A stretch of 12,805 nt of DNA from Tannerella sp. (GCA_031283915.1 JAITAY010000275.1:1-12805); one strand, 5' to 3'; positions 1 to 7,660 are shown, numbered from the stretch's first letter. A program made the numbers and translations. Notes: generated from the sequence alone by a model not told the origin.

Positions 1-1056
1 GCCAAGTTTTTTTACCATGGCATCGCTCAGCCGACAGCCGATCCACATCCCTTCCGACCCTTTCCCGCGTCCGTATTCCACAGGCACTTCTCCCCAATCG
101 TAGGGAAAAGCTCTGGAAAATACCGTAAACACTTCGATGTATTGTCCCTGCGAGTTCGTGGTATACATCCAGATGATTTCCTTCGGTTCGCTGTCGGGTA
201 AGCCGCCCACCTGCTGCACCTGCCACACTTCCATTACATCGTTCGACAAGGCATATTTGTCGGAATTGATGATTTCGGTACATTCAGCTTCGGCTTCGGC
301 AAACTGTCCCGTATAGAAGTAAGCGCGTGCCAGAGCGCCGCAAATGGTGTAATAATCCACCCGTCCCGGAATGTGAAACGTTTTTGGCATCAACTGTTTG
401 GCTTCCCTGAGATCTTCAATGATAAATTCCCAAAGTTCCTTGGTTGTGCCGATGTACGTATTGTTCGCATTCAAGTTGGTTTTCTTCAGCGGGAGCACAC
501 GTTCACCATTGTCGCCCTGGGGATCGTATGGAGGCGTGAAGTACAGAGCCGCCCAATAATATGCAAAGCCTCTCCAGAAATAAAGCTCCGCTTTTGCACG
601 GGGTATCTCTGTCAGTTTGCTTTCCGGGTCGTTGGGAAACAATTCTTTCGGATCGCCGCTGTTCAAGAACTCAAGCGCTTCATTACATCCGGCAATGCTA
701 CCGAATAGATTCCTGTATACACCCTGCGTCCATCCCAAGGCTTCGATTCCTACTTGCCGGTGAGTCCGTCCGACCCACTGAGGCCATTCATTATTGGGAG
801 CAGCATCGGTAATGGGAGTACCGAAATCGGTAGCAAGTACTTCATATTCGGTATAGATACCGATGGGCTCGCCCCATGCTCCACCGGTAAAGGCTGTGTA
901 GGGAAGCGCTACTGCCATTTCCAACTGGTCAATGTTCTGCCACGGAAATTCCGGCTCATATTTCGGCTCTACGAATGTATCACATCCGTTTGCCAAAAAC
1001 ACCATTGCTGCCATTAAGATGTTAATCTTGAGACTGAAATATTTCATATGTTTCAT
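1..1056 (-). CDS. SusD/RagB-like outer-membrane lipoprotein (partial, C-terminus beyond left edge)
   Basis: This is a SusD-family surface lipoprotein, the substrate-binding lid that sits on a SusC transporter in the outer membrane. The reading frame is open from the ATG at 1056 to the window edge, giving 352 residues of a family that is usually about 500-600 residues, so the C-terminal part is missing only because the window ends. The N-terminus has a basic stretch, a hydrophobic segment and the lipobox LANGC, with the lipidated cysteine at residue 25. Downstream are typical SusD helices: one near residue 150 with RAKAELYFWRGFAYYW, and one later with ALARAYFYTGQFAEAEAEC, both of the TPR-like kind. 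The start lies 12 bases after the SusC stop codon, so the two genes are almost surely cotranscribed. An in-frame ATG at 1047 is a possible alternative start. The family call is firm; the bound substrate cannot be told. Confidence 0.95.
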   Translation of the reverse strand, partial: MKHMKYFSLKINILMAAMVFLANGCDTFVEPKYEPEFPWQNIDQLEMAVALPYTAFTGGAWGEPIGIYTEYEVLATDFGTPITDAAPNNEWPQWVGRTHRQVGIEALGWTQGVYRNLFGSIAGCNEALEFLNSGDPKELFPNDPESKLTEIPRAKAELYFWRGFAYYWAALYFTPPYDPQGDNGERVLPLKKTNLNANNTYIGTTKELWEFIIEDLREAKQLMPKTFHIPGRVDYYTICGALARAYFYTGQFAEAEAECTEIINSDKYALSNDVMEVWQVQQVGGLPDSEPKEIIWMYTTNSQGQYIEVFTVFSRAFPYDWGEVPVEYGRGKGSEGMWIGCRLSDAMVKKLG

Positions 1057-1068
1057 CTTGGTGATTTT

Positions 1069-4000
1069 TTAGAATTTAATAGAAAGTCCTAATGAAAAAG
1101 TACGGGTCATGAACGACTCGTAACGAATGACTCCGTCCACGTTGTTGGAATTGATTGTCACGTCGGGCGTCCCGTTATGCTGGTCTTTTGTCCAGTATAG
1201 CGCGTTATTGATGTTGAAATACACCCGCAGATTGTCCATTCCCCATTTCCCGGAGATGGCTTTGGGGAAGTTGTATCCCAGTGTGACCTCTTTCAACTGG
1301 ATATTATCCGCTTTTTTCAGGAACTGTGACGTATTGGGATAATCGTTGTTTGGTCCGGGCGAGAGTGTTGCAGTCGGATTCCCTTCATTGTCGTAGTAGA
1401 AACCGCCGTTATAAATCAGTTCCTGATATTTGGCCTGGTCTCCCGGCTGCTTCCATGAATTTTCCGCCAGATCGGCGGCCAATGCATTTTCTCCGATATG
1501 CACATATTGCAGCCGCCATTCCACCTGATCGAAATAGTAATGTCCGCCGGTATAGGAAACCATCCATGCCAGGTCAATGCTTTTGTAACGGAACGTATTT
1601 CTCAATCCTCCGTAATAAGAAGGCTGATAAGATTTTCCATCCATATAGAAGCGGTTATTGTCGCAGTTACTTCGTGTAGCCGGAATCTGTTTTCCTGTCC
1701 GAACTGTAGCGCCGGTTTCCGCATAGATCGTCGCATCCCGTTCCCAAATCATCGGGATACCTTTTTGTGGATCGATACCTGCAAAATCGGACACATAATA
1801 AGTTGCCAGTTCACCACCCGATTTGGTCAGTGTCGTGGAGTTGAATGTGCCGAAAATACCTTGCCCGGTCAAGTCAACGGAAGGTTCCAGCGAAAGGACT
1901 TTGTTTTTCGACCAGGTATAATTGCAGGAAAGATTCCACGAGAAATCGCGCGTGTGAATCACATTGGCATCCACATTCATTTCGATCCCGCTATTTCGCA
2001 TATTGCCCACATTCATCCATACGGAATTGGCACCTCCGGCTCCTTCCACCAGCATCCCCGCACTCGGAGGAAGAGGCACGCTCAACAGCAGACCGGAAGT
2101 TTCCTTGTTGTAGTATGCAATGGAACCACTGATACGGTTGCCGAGCAAACCAAAGTCAATACCGACATCGGTATTGTCCGACGTTTCCCATTTAATGTCC
2201 GAAGCGATATTCGCAATACTGGTAAACATGTATTCACCATAGGTAGCGCCATTCGGGAAATTGATTCTAAATCCGGGCAGGTAACTGAAAGCAGGGACAG
2301 CAGCATTACCGGTTTTACCAATACTTCCTCTAAGTTTCAACAGATTGATGACCTGAATTTTCCAGAAAGATTCATCGGAAAGAACCCATCCAATGCCTAT
2401 CGACGGGAATGTAGCCCACTGATTTTTTTTCGAAAGCGTGGAAAGCCCGTCCTTACGGATATTTCCTTCAACCAAGTATTTGTTCTTGTAGTTGTATGCA
2501 ATGCGTCCGATGTATGCCAGATTTCCATTTTCGGTGCGGTTGGCCGTAGCGCTTTCGATGTTACCGGGCGTACCCAGCATGGGATAAGTTCCGTTGAGGT
2601 TATAACCGGTCACATTAACCGGAAGGCTGTAATACTTTTTTCCTTCCACCAGTGCCAATGCATTAATTGTATGGTCGCCCAAAGTACGGTTAAAACTGAT
2701 TTCTCCTCGTGCCATGCTGGAGTAGTCGAACCCCGTATTGTCGTCCGCCCGATTCGTATACTCTCCGTCCGCCATTTTATCCATCAGTTCCTTGTGCGAC
2801 CAGTTAGTCCAGCGGCTGGCAGAAAAGTTGGCGCTTCCCACACCCGAAATCCGTAATCCTTCCAGAAAAGGTAAATCTACATCTGCCCGCAAATAATTAG
2901 TGGATGAGAAGTTTTTGGTGCGAGTCTGCCGATATTTGCCGTCACCGCGGATGATGGGATTTTCTCCAGGCCCCCAGTAACCGGTAGCGCTTCCTTCATC
3001 CCATATCGGCATAAAAGGCGAACGAATCAGCGTACTGCCCGCCGTATTGTCGTCGCTGGCGCGGAAATGGTTGATGGAAGTGAAATTGAACGACACATAG
3101 TTGACCGGCGAAAAATTGAAGGAAGTACGCGCCAGTAATTTGTCGGCACCTCCACCGATAAGTACGTCCCTGTCGTTGCGGTAAGTGAGCGAAAACAAGG
3201 CGTTTCCTTTCTCAAAACCCCGTGTACTGTTCAAATGTGCTTGCATGTATTGCCCTTGCCGGGTGTAATCGTCTATTCCGTTATGGCTTTTGGTCAAAGC
3301 TTCTTCACGCGTCATGACGTAGGCGGCAAGTTTCCCGTTCCATGTATACGCTTCACTCGGATTATAGAGCGATGGCATCGTCCCCGTATATTTCGCTGCA
3401 TTGGCTAATGCCTGGTCATACAGATTGATAAAATCACGGGTATTCATTGTTTTCCATCCTGTTCCGATGAAATTGCTGACCCCTCCGTCAAGCTCAACAT
3501 GAATACTCGATTTCTGTCCAATTGCTGATTTGGTGGTAATTACAATAACACCGTTTGCACCCGATGAACCGTACAATGCAGTTGCAGATGCGTCTTTCAA
3601 AATAGAAATCGACTCAATATCGTTTGGATTCAGATCGCTACCGTTCCCCGGTACCCCGTCAATAATCCACAGCGGCTCTGCCGAAAGGGAAATGGAGTTC
3701 ACGCCACGGATTCTGACCGTGCTTCCGGATACGTACAATCCGGAGGCTTTTCCCTGTAACGCAGCGGTGATGTTTGAATAGGACGGCGTGGCGATGATTT
3801 CGGTTGATATTTTTGCGATCGAACCAATCATATCGCGTTTCTTTGCGGTTGTATAACCCAGCGTAACCACTTCTTCCAGACTGAAAACATCTTCCTCCAA
3901 CTGAACGTCAATTACAGTATTGTTTTTTACAGTGATTTCCTGTGTTTTCATTCCAAGAAACGAAAATACCAACACGGATTCCGTGTCTGTCACAAAGATC

Positions 4001-4533
4001 GAATAGCGTCCGTTCATATCGGTCACGGTTCCGGTTGAAATTCCTTTGACTGAGACATTCACACCGGGAAGCAACTCGCCTGACGCATCTCTCACCACCC
4101 CGCTGACGGTAAATCGCTGTTGCACCGTTTGCCGAACGGCCGAACTCAACAGATTTTCCGTGCGCTCATTTTTATCCATTACGACAATGTATTTTTCCAC
4201 GATCTGGTAATGGATGTTTGTTCCTTTGAACAAATCATTCAAAATTTCGGAAATTGCTGCTTTCTCTGTATTCAGACTGTAGTTTTTTCCGGTATTAACG
4301 GTTGCATAATTATAAAAAAACCGGTAATCCGACTGTTTTTCTATTTCCCGGAAAATATCTGCCAGCGAGGCGTTTTCAACATGAATGTTCACCTTTGAAT
4401 CCTGTGAATGGCTGGTGCTTGCATACGGTTGAAGCGTCCCAATTAGCAACAGTACAATAGAAATACTCATAATGAGTCCTGATTTTTGAAGTTTTCGTTT
4501 ATGAATGCCTTCAATCGTTGATTTTTTTTGCAT
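1069..4533 (-). CDS. SusC-like TonB-dependent transporter with N-terminal STN signalling domain
   Basis: This is an outer-membrane beta-barrel importer powered by TonB, of the SusC/RagA family. With the ATG at 4533 it has 1154 residues. In order: a basic N-terminus and hydrophobic signal segment (about residues 15-35), an STN domain (about 48-120), a carboxypeptidase-regulatory-like domain (about 141-213, starting FTVSGVVRDASG), a TonB-box-like stretch EEVVTLGY (220-227), a plug with IRGVNS and LKDASATALYGSSGANGV (about 240-337), then the barrel ending in an aromatic residue (SLGLSIKF). The usual YGSRGANGV motif has Ser instead of Arg. The STN domain is the part that in this family signals to a FecR anti-sigma factor, and a FecR gene lies directly upstream. 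An earlier in-frame ATG at 4584 would overlap the FecR gene by 29 bases and add 17 residues before the signal peptide; I prefer 4533, which leaves a 22-base gap. Confidence 0.95.
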   Translation of the reverse strand: MQKKSTIEGIHKRKLQKSGLIMSISIVLLLIGTLQPYASTSHSQDSKVNIHVENASLADIFREIEKQSDYRFFYNYATVNTGKNYSLNTEKAAISEILNDLFKGTNIHYQIVEKYIVVMDKNERTENLLSSAVRQTVQQRFTVSGVVRDASGELLPGVNVSVKGISTGTVTDMNGRYSIFVTDTESVLVFSFLGMKTQEITVKNNTVIDVQLEEDVFSLEEVVTLGYTTAKKRDMIGSIAKISTEIIATPSYSNITAALQGKASGLYVSGSTVRIRGVNSISLSAEPLWIIDGVPGNGSDLNPNDIESISILKDASATALYGSSGANGVIVITTKSAIGQKSSIHVELDGGVSNFIGTGWKTMNTRDFINLYDQALANAAKYTGTMPSLYNPSEAYTWNGKLAAYVMTREEALTKSHNGIDDYTRQGQYMQAHLNSTRGFEKGNALFSLTYRNDRDVLIGGGADKLLARTSFNFSPVNYVSFNFTSINHFRASDDNTAGSTLIRSPFMPIWDEGSATGYWGPGENPIIRGDGKYRQTRTKNFSSTNYLRADVDLPFLEGLRISGVGSANFSASRWTNWSHKELMDKMADGEYTNRADDNTGFDYSSMARGEISFNRTLGDHTINALALVEGKKYYSLPVNVTGYNLNGTYPMLGTPGNIESATANRTENGNLAYIGRIAYNYKNKYLVEGNIRKDGLSTLSKKNQWATFPSIGIGWVLSDESFWKIQVINLLKLRGSIGKTGNAAVPAFSYLPGFRINFPNGATYGEYMFTSIANIASDIKWETSDNTDVGIDFGLLGNRISGSIAYYNKETSGLLLSVPLPPSAGMLVEGAGGANSVWMNVGNMRNSGIEMNVDANVIHTRDFSWNLSCNYTWSKNKVLSLEPSVDLTGQGIFGTFNSTTLTKSGGELATYYVSDFAGIDPQKGIPMIWERDATIYAETGATVRTGKQIPATRSNCDNNRFYMDGKSYQPSYYGGLRNTFRYKSIDLAWMVSYTGGHYYFDQVEWRLQYVHIGENALAADLAENSWKQPGDQAKYQELIYNGGFYYDNEGNPTATLSPGPNNDYPNTSQFLKKADNIQLKEVTLGYNFPKAISGKWGMDNLRVYFNINNALYWTKDQHNGTPDVTINSNNVDGVIRYESFMTRTFSLGLSIKF

Positions 4534-4555
4534 AGTTGTCTGTGTTTTTAATAAA

Positions 4556-5548
4556 TTAGTTGATATAGATAGTATCCTTTTCAATTTTGTAGCGAAACGG
4601 CGTACTGGTACTGATAACTTTCATGATAGTTGCCAGTGAGTCGTAGTGCCGGAATGTTCCTCCAAAAGTCACGTTTTTCATTTGTTCATTCCGAAAGACG
4701 AATGTCACGTTAAAATTCCGTTCCAGTTTGCGGGTTAGTTCCGCGAACGTCATTTTCTCGAACACCAGTTCTCCGGAACGCCAGCGAGTATAAAAACCCG
4801 TATCCACTTTTTTCCGGGTAGTTTGTCGTGTTGCTTTGTCAAATTCGACCAATTCGCCGGGCTTAATTTTCGCGCTCAGGCCGTCATGCTCGAACGTCAC
4901 ACCGCCTTTCTCCAGTACGAGGCTGACTGTGTTTTCATTGTCATACGAACATATATTGAAGGATGTGCCCGTCACACGGAAACGCAAATCGCCGGTGGAA
5001 ATCAAAAAAGGTTTGGATTTCGCCGGATAAACTTCAAAAAATGCTTCCCCTGTCAGTTCGATGTTCCGTGTTTTTTCGCCGAAGGACTGGTCGTAACTGA
5101 TCGAACTGCATGAATTCAACAATATAACACTACTGTCAGGTAGAAAGATTTTGGTACGTTCGCCTTTTCCGGTTTCAATTCGCGTGATGGCTATGGTCGC
5201 ATCATGGTCCGGGCTTTCTCTGAATATATCCGCCAGTTTCATGCAAAGCAGACCCAAAACAAAAATAGCCGCATAACGCATGGTCATCCGGAGAAATCGT
5301 TTCCCCTGAACCGCCTGTTTTACTTCCGGCCGGATGCGATGGAGCAGTTTCTGCCATTCGGAATCACTCCGGCTTTCGCTCATGTCCGTTTCAAAACGCC
5401 CCAAATCGTACGCATCTTTCATCGCCCGAAAAGTTCGCTTGTTTTCTTCACTTTCCGAAAGCCAGGTGAAAAGCGCGGCTTCATCTTCTTCCGAAGCTGC
5501 CCCGGTCATGTACCGGGCAATTCGTATGTCTACCTCTTTTGATGTCAT
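4556..5548 (-). CDS. FecR-like anti-sigma factor (FecR domain plus DUF4974)
   Basis: This is a 330-residue inner-membrane anti-sigma factor. The cytoplasmic N-terminal part (about 1-85) is acidic and helical, as expected for the sigma-binding region. One membrane segment follows at about 88-108 (MRYAAIFVLGLLCMKLADIF). The periplasmic part carries the FecR domain (about 123-220, with IFLPDSSVILLNSCSSISY and IELTGEAFFEV) and a C-terminal DUF4974-like region (about 260-328, with FEKMTFAELTRKLERNFNV), which in this family is thought to meet the STN domain of the partner SusC. The gene lies between the sigma factor (46-base gap) and the STN-bearing SusC (22-base gap), the standard order for such regulatory triplets. 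It probably holds the sigma factor inactive until the transporter is loaded; that role is inferred from family and context. Confidence 0.95.
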   Translation of the reverse strand: MTSKEVDIRIARYMTGAASEEDEAALFTWLSESEENKRTFRAMKDAYDLGRFETDMSESRSDSEWQKLLHRIRPEVKQAVQGKRFLRMTMRYAAIFVLGLLCMKLADIFRESPDHDATIAITRIETGKGERTKIFLPDSSVILLNSCSSISYDQSFGEKTRNIELTGEAFFEVYPAKSKPFLISTGDLRFRVTGTSFNICSYDNENTVSLVLEKGGVTFEHDGLSAKIKPGELVEFDKATRQTTRKKVDTGFYTRWRSGELVFEKMTFAELTRKLERNFNVTFVFRNEQMKNVTFGGTFRHYDSLATIMKVISTSTPFRYKIEKDTIYIN

Positions 5549-5594
5549 ATTTTCCGTTTTCCGTATAATATGACGCGCAACTCCGGCTGACTAC

Positions 5595-6134
5595 TTAGTG
5601 GAAGATGTAAAAAAACAGTATGCCGGGAAGATAATCTTTCAATTCTTTTCGAATGATTTTAAGCGCATGGTATATTTGTGCTTCTACCGTGCGGACACTG
5701 AGGTTTAATGTTGTGGCAATTTCCTGATTTTTCATGTTCCGGTAACGGCTCATTATGAATATTGTACGGCATCTTTCAGGCAGATTGTTCAAACACTGCC
5801 GAAGCAGTTCGTCTATTTCCTTCAAATACAGTTCAGTCAGCGGGAAGGACAGGTCAGGGTGTATTTCTTCTTCTTTCAGTTTAAGTTTGAGCGACATCGC
5901 GTAATCAGCCTGCGTTTCCAACGAACGGTAATAGGAAATACAACGGTTATGCACGGCTTTGAACAGGTAGGACTCATACGAAACAAGAATCTCCGCCTGA
6001 TGAATCCATAAATTGATAAAACACTCCTGAACAATATCCTTGGCTTGCTCACTGTCGTCAATGTATTTGCGACAATAGGCATACAAGCGAGGTTGTAAAT
6101 GATGGAAAATCCGTTCGAAATGCCGAATATCCAT
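5595..6134 (-). CDS. ECF-type RNA polymerase sigma factor
   Basis: This is a sigma-70 family protein of the extracytoplasmic-function group, and the likely activator of the downstream anti-sigma/SusC/SusD genes. Region 2 is seen near the N-terminus (AYCRKYIDDSEQAKDIVQEC, then FINLW), and region 4 near the C-terminus (LNNLPERCRTIFIMSRY, then the helix-turn-helix NQEIATTLNLSVRTVEAQIY). There is no extra C-terminal domain, as is usual for ECF factors. From the ATG at 6134 it has 179 residues, and an AGGA lies just before that ATG. A GTG at 6161 in the same frame would add nine residues (188 in all) and cannot be excluded; the extra part carries no family motif. The C-terminus is oddly hydrophobic (PGILFFYIF). 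It is the first gene of the minus-strand run, preceded by a probable promoter at 6184-6191. Confidence 0.94.
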   Translation of the reverse strand: MDIRHFERIFHHLQPRLYAYCRKYIDDSEQAKDIVQECFINLWIHQAEILVSYESYLFKAVHNRCISYYRSLETQADYAMSLKLKLKEEEIHPDLSFPLTELYLKEIDELLRQCLNNLPERCRTIFIMSRYRNMKNQEIATTLNLSVRTVEAQIYHALKIIRKELKDYLPGILFFYIFH

Positions 6135-6183
6135 CTGTCCTGTGTCTTTTTCGTCTTGCACAACCGTAATTTTATGTTTCCCG

Positions 6184-6191
6184 CAAACTTA
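6184..6191 (-). promoter_or_regulatory. Possible -7 element for the sigma factor operon
   Basis: On the minus strand this reads TAAGTTTG, matching the Bacteroidetes -7 consensus TAnnTTTG. It lies 22 bases before the GTG at 6161 and 49 before the ATG at 6134. A TTTG that could be the -33 box is present, but about 24 bases upstream, slightly too far. Phased A-tracts lie further upstream. The call rests on the -7 match and position only. Confidence 0.4.
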
Positions 6192-6327
6192 CGTAAAAAA
6201 ACAGACAGAACAGCTCAAAAACCTGAGTTTTTTGAAGTTTTTTTGCCATTGCCTGTTGGCATGTATTATGATGTATACTGCACGCGGTATAAATAAAGTG
6301 CAACAGGATTTTTTTGCCTGCCCACCT

Positions 6328-6347
6328 CCGTCAGTTAAAACTGACGG
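6328..6347. other. Short perfect hairpin
   Basis: CCGTCAGT and ACTGACGG form an 8-bp stem with a four-base TAAA loop. No T-run follows on either strand close enough for a standard intrinsic terminator. On the minus strand the hairpin overlaps the stop codon of a short frame with an outer-membrane-protein-like end. It could be an operator-like palindrome or the remains of a gene end. Confidence 0.5.
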
Positions 6348-6477
6348 CAATCCCAAAACGCAGGTTACTATTGATTGGATGGACACATGATTGCAATGAT
6401 CATGCCGCGCACGACATCAATTTGTATAAATTATTTTATGTTGCTTGATTTCCTGCCTGTTTTCGACTGGACTACCT

Positions 6478-6521
6478 TCGGAGTGTGTTCGGAGTGTGTT
6501 CGAAGTGTGTTCGAAGTGCGC
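6478..6521. repeat. Four-unit 11-bp tandem repeat
   Basis: Four consecutive 11-base units are visible: TCGGAGTGTGT twice, then TCGAAGTGTGT, then TCGAAGTGCGC. The period is close to one helical turn. No coding frame runs through it in a meaningful way. Function unknown. Confidence 0.9.
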
Positions 6522-6882
6522 TTAGGTCAACAAGTGGTTAAGAAAATAAAATACGAGAAGGGGCGTTTTTCTTTTCAATAGTATATGAAACATTATTTTA
6601 CGATCGGAGAAGAGAATCGGGATTATACTGCGCGGGAAGATTTTGTGAGAACCACAAATGACTTTCAGTCCTTTTCGGTTCTGTTAAAAGTACGCCGGGT
6701 ACAGTATAACCGGCGGTCGTCACCGCCTTTCAGGTTTTGTTCCCTGTATTCCCTGATCTGTTGTTCGCTCCGTGCATCTCGGGGAGCTTCCCGTGCGTTC
6801 CAGAAAAGCTCCCGCATATTTTGAAAAAGGGGATACTGCTAATTAATGATACATAGCTTCAATAAAACAGAGGGGAAATCAA

Positions 6883-7000
6883 TTAAGAACTCATGTTACG
6901 CAGACAACAAAACAGTGACGAGTGACAAGTGACAGGAAAACTAAGAACTAAGCGTTGCGCGAAGCGCTTAAACAGTGACAAGTGACATGAGTTAAGAATA
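6883..7000. repeat. Palindromic repeat element, copy 1
   Basis: A 118-base element bounded by short inverted ends: left TTAAGAACTCATGT at 6883-6896, right ACATGAGTTAAGAATA at 6985-7000, sharing at least AACTCATGT in inverted form. Inside are AGTGAC hexamers spaced every 7 bases (6914, 6921, 6928), repeated near the right end (6974, 6981), and a GC-rich hairpin from TAAGCG at 6949 to CGCTTA at 6970. The left part (CATGTTACGCAGACA) and the exact 16-base right end recur in the element at 7337-7426, so this is a repeat family. It may be a small non-autonomous mobile element, but I see no clear target-site duplication. Confidence 0.6.
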
Positions 7001-7094
7001 TGGCATCAGTTTGTGTTTTACGTATGGAGACCTCTACAAATATCTTCTTCAGAGATGAACGCCGAAAATTGAAGAAAGCGACGCCGTCACGACA

Positions 7095-7277
7095 GAAATT
7101 AAAACCGTCTCTGAAGAGATAAAAACAAAAAACAGAAAAAACGGAAACAAACTCTCAAGAGATGAAAACAAACAGGAGAGAAATAAAAACCATCCGGGAA
7201 TTGATTAAAATCATCTCTGAAGAAATGGAAATCAAAAACCGAAAAAATGAAATCCATCTCTCAAGAGATGAAAAAAA
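7095..7277. repeat. Degenerate direct repeat with 106-base period
   Basis: Bases 7095-7171 and 7201-7277 align without gaps at an offset of 106 bases and are roughly 80% alike by eye. Each copy has TCTCTGAAGA at its left (7108 and 7214) and CTCTCAAGAGATGAAAA at its right (7152 and 7258), joined by A-rich sequence. A third partial match (AGAGATGAA at 7051) precedes them. Since 106 is not a multiple of three, the copies sit in different frames, which argues against a repeated protein domain, although each copy alone can be read as a lysine/glutamate-rich peptide. Function unknown. Confidence 0.65.
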
Positions 7278-7336
7278 AATATCTCCGGACGGAATTGATT
7301 TCTCTCGTGACGGCGGACACTTTCGGCACATATTAC

Positions 7337-7426
7337 TTATTCACGTTACGCAGACAGCCAAAAAAGCGCGAAAGCACTTGTCTCTCGTCACTTTTTTGGC
7401 TGTCTGCGTAACATGAGTTAAGAATA
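7337..7426. repeat. Palindromic repeat element, copy 2, with perfect 22-bp inverted repeat
   Basis: The arms at 7345-7366 (starting GTTACGCAGACAGCC) and 7391-7412 are perfect reverse complements over 22 bases, separated by a 24-base loop; pairing continues outward for three more bases after one mismatch. Read on the minus strand, the element matches copy 1 (CTCATGTTACGCAGACA, then GTGACGAG and GACAAGTG), so the two copies lie in opposite orientation. The right end ACATGAGTTAAGAATA (7411-7426) is identical to 6985-7000. No T-run follows, so it is not a standard terminator. It could form a strong RNA hairpin or a cruciform. Confidence 0.8.
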
Positions 7427-7460
7427 CCGATAGACAGGTTTTCCAATACGTCCTGTATGG

Positions 7461-7591
7461 GTGTATTTCTATTTGTCGTGTGTATTGTATTATTGGTATC
7501 AGGGCGGTGTCGACGCTCTGCACCGAGCAGTGCTGATTCCCAGCACAGGCGGCGTCCATTCCCGAAGAATGGCGACAGGAAAAAAATACAC
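7461..7591. repeat. Imperfect long inverted repeat with internal hairpin
   Basis: GTGTATTTCTATTTGTCG at 7461-7478 is roughly the reverse complement of 7573-7591. Between them GACGC (7512-7516) pairs with GCGTC (7552-7556), and inside that GTGCTG (7530-7535) pairs with CAGCAC (7541-7546) around a five-base loop. The nested layout suggests a folded RNA or a decayed palindromic element upstream of the 7700 gene. The outer arms are imperfect, so confidence is modest. Confidence 0.4.
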
Positions 7592-7631
7592 ACTGCGACC
7601 ATTCGAAACGCACCCTCCTGCATTACCGATA

Positions 7632-7660
7632 CTTGAGTTTACAATGATTTTGTATCTTTG
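7632..7660 (+). promoter_or_regulatory. Probable promoter of the GSCFA/murF-alr operon
   Basis: TATCTTTG at 7653-7660 is an exact match to the Bacteroidetes -7 consensus TAnnTTTG. CTTG at 7632-7635 is a fair -33 box, with a 17-base spacer. Transcription would begin near 7667, giving a leader of about 30 bases before the ATG at 7700. Confidence 0.7.

Larger units (their letters stand above)
6192..6882. other. Non-coding stretch between the divergent operons, no convincing gene
   Basis: I see no reliable gene in these roughly 690 bases. It contains a small inverted repeat (CCTGTTG at 6252-6258 with CAACAGG at 6301-6307), a hairpin at 6328-6347, a palindromic stretch around ATTGCAAT near 6390, and the 11-bp tandem repeat at 6478-6521. 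A short minus-strand frame at 6331-6399 ends NLRFGIAVSFN followed by a stop, which resembles the last beta-strand of an outer-membrane protein. Another short minus-strand frame, 6665-6817 (50 residues, starting MRELFWNAREAPRDARSEQQ), looks protein-like but has no recognised family. Neither is long enough to call as a gene. Confidence 0.5.

Noticed and set aside
1498..2856. Long plus-strand frame of 452 codons opposite SusC
   Set aside because: It is a shadow of the SusC gene on the other strand; the SusC frame carries all the family motifs.
6214..6244. Short stem followed by T-runs that resembles a terminator
   Set aside because: The stem (CTCA/TGAG) is only four bases, and the site lies in the promoter region of the sigma gene with no plus-strand gene before it.
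7162..7416. An 84-codon plus-strand frame (starting MKTNRREIKTIREL) through the repeat region
   Set aside because: It is built from the 106-base repeat and then runs into the palindromic element; its composition follows the A-rich DNA and there is no clear ribosome binding site.
6883..7426. CRISPR array
   Set aside because: Repeats are few, unequal in spacing and orientation, and there are no cas genes.
7333..7623. Overlapping minus-strand frames of 90-96 codons
   Set aside because: They pass straight through the perfect inverted repeat and the nested hairpin, are open in two frames at once and show no family motif.
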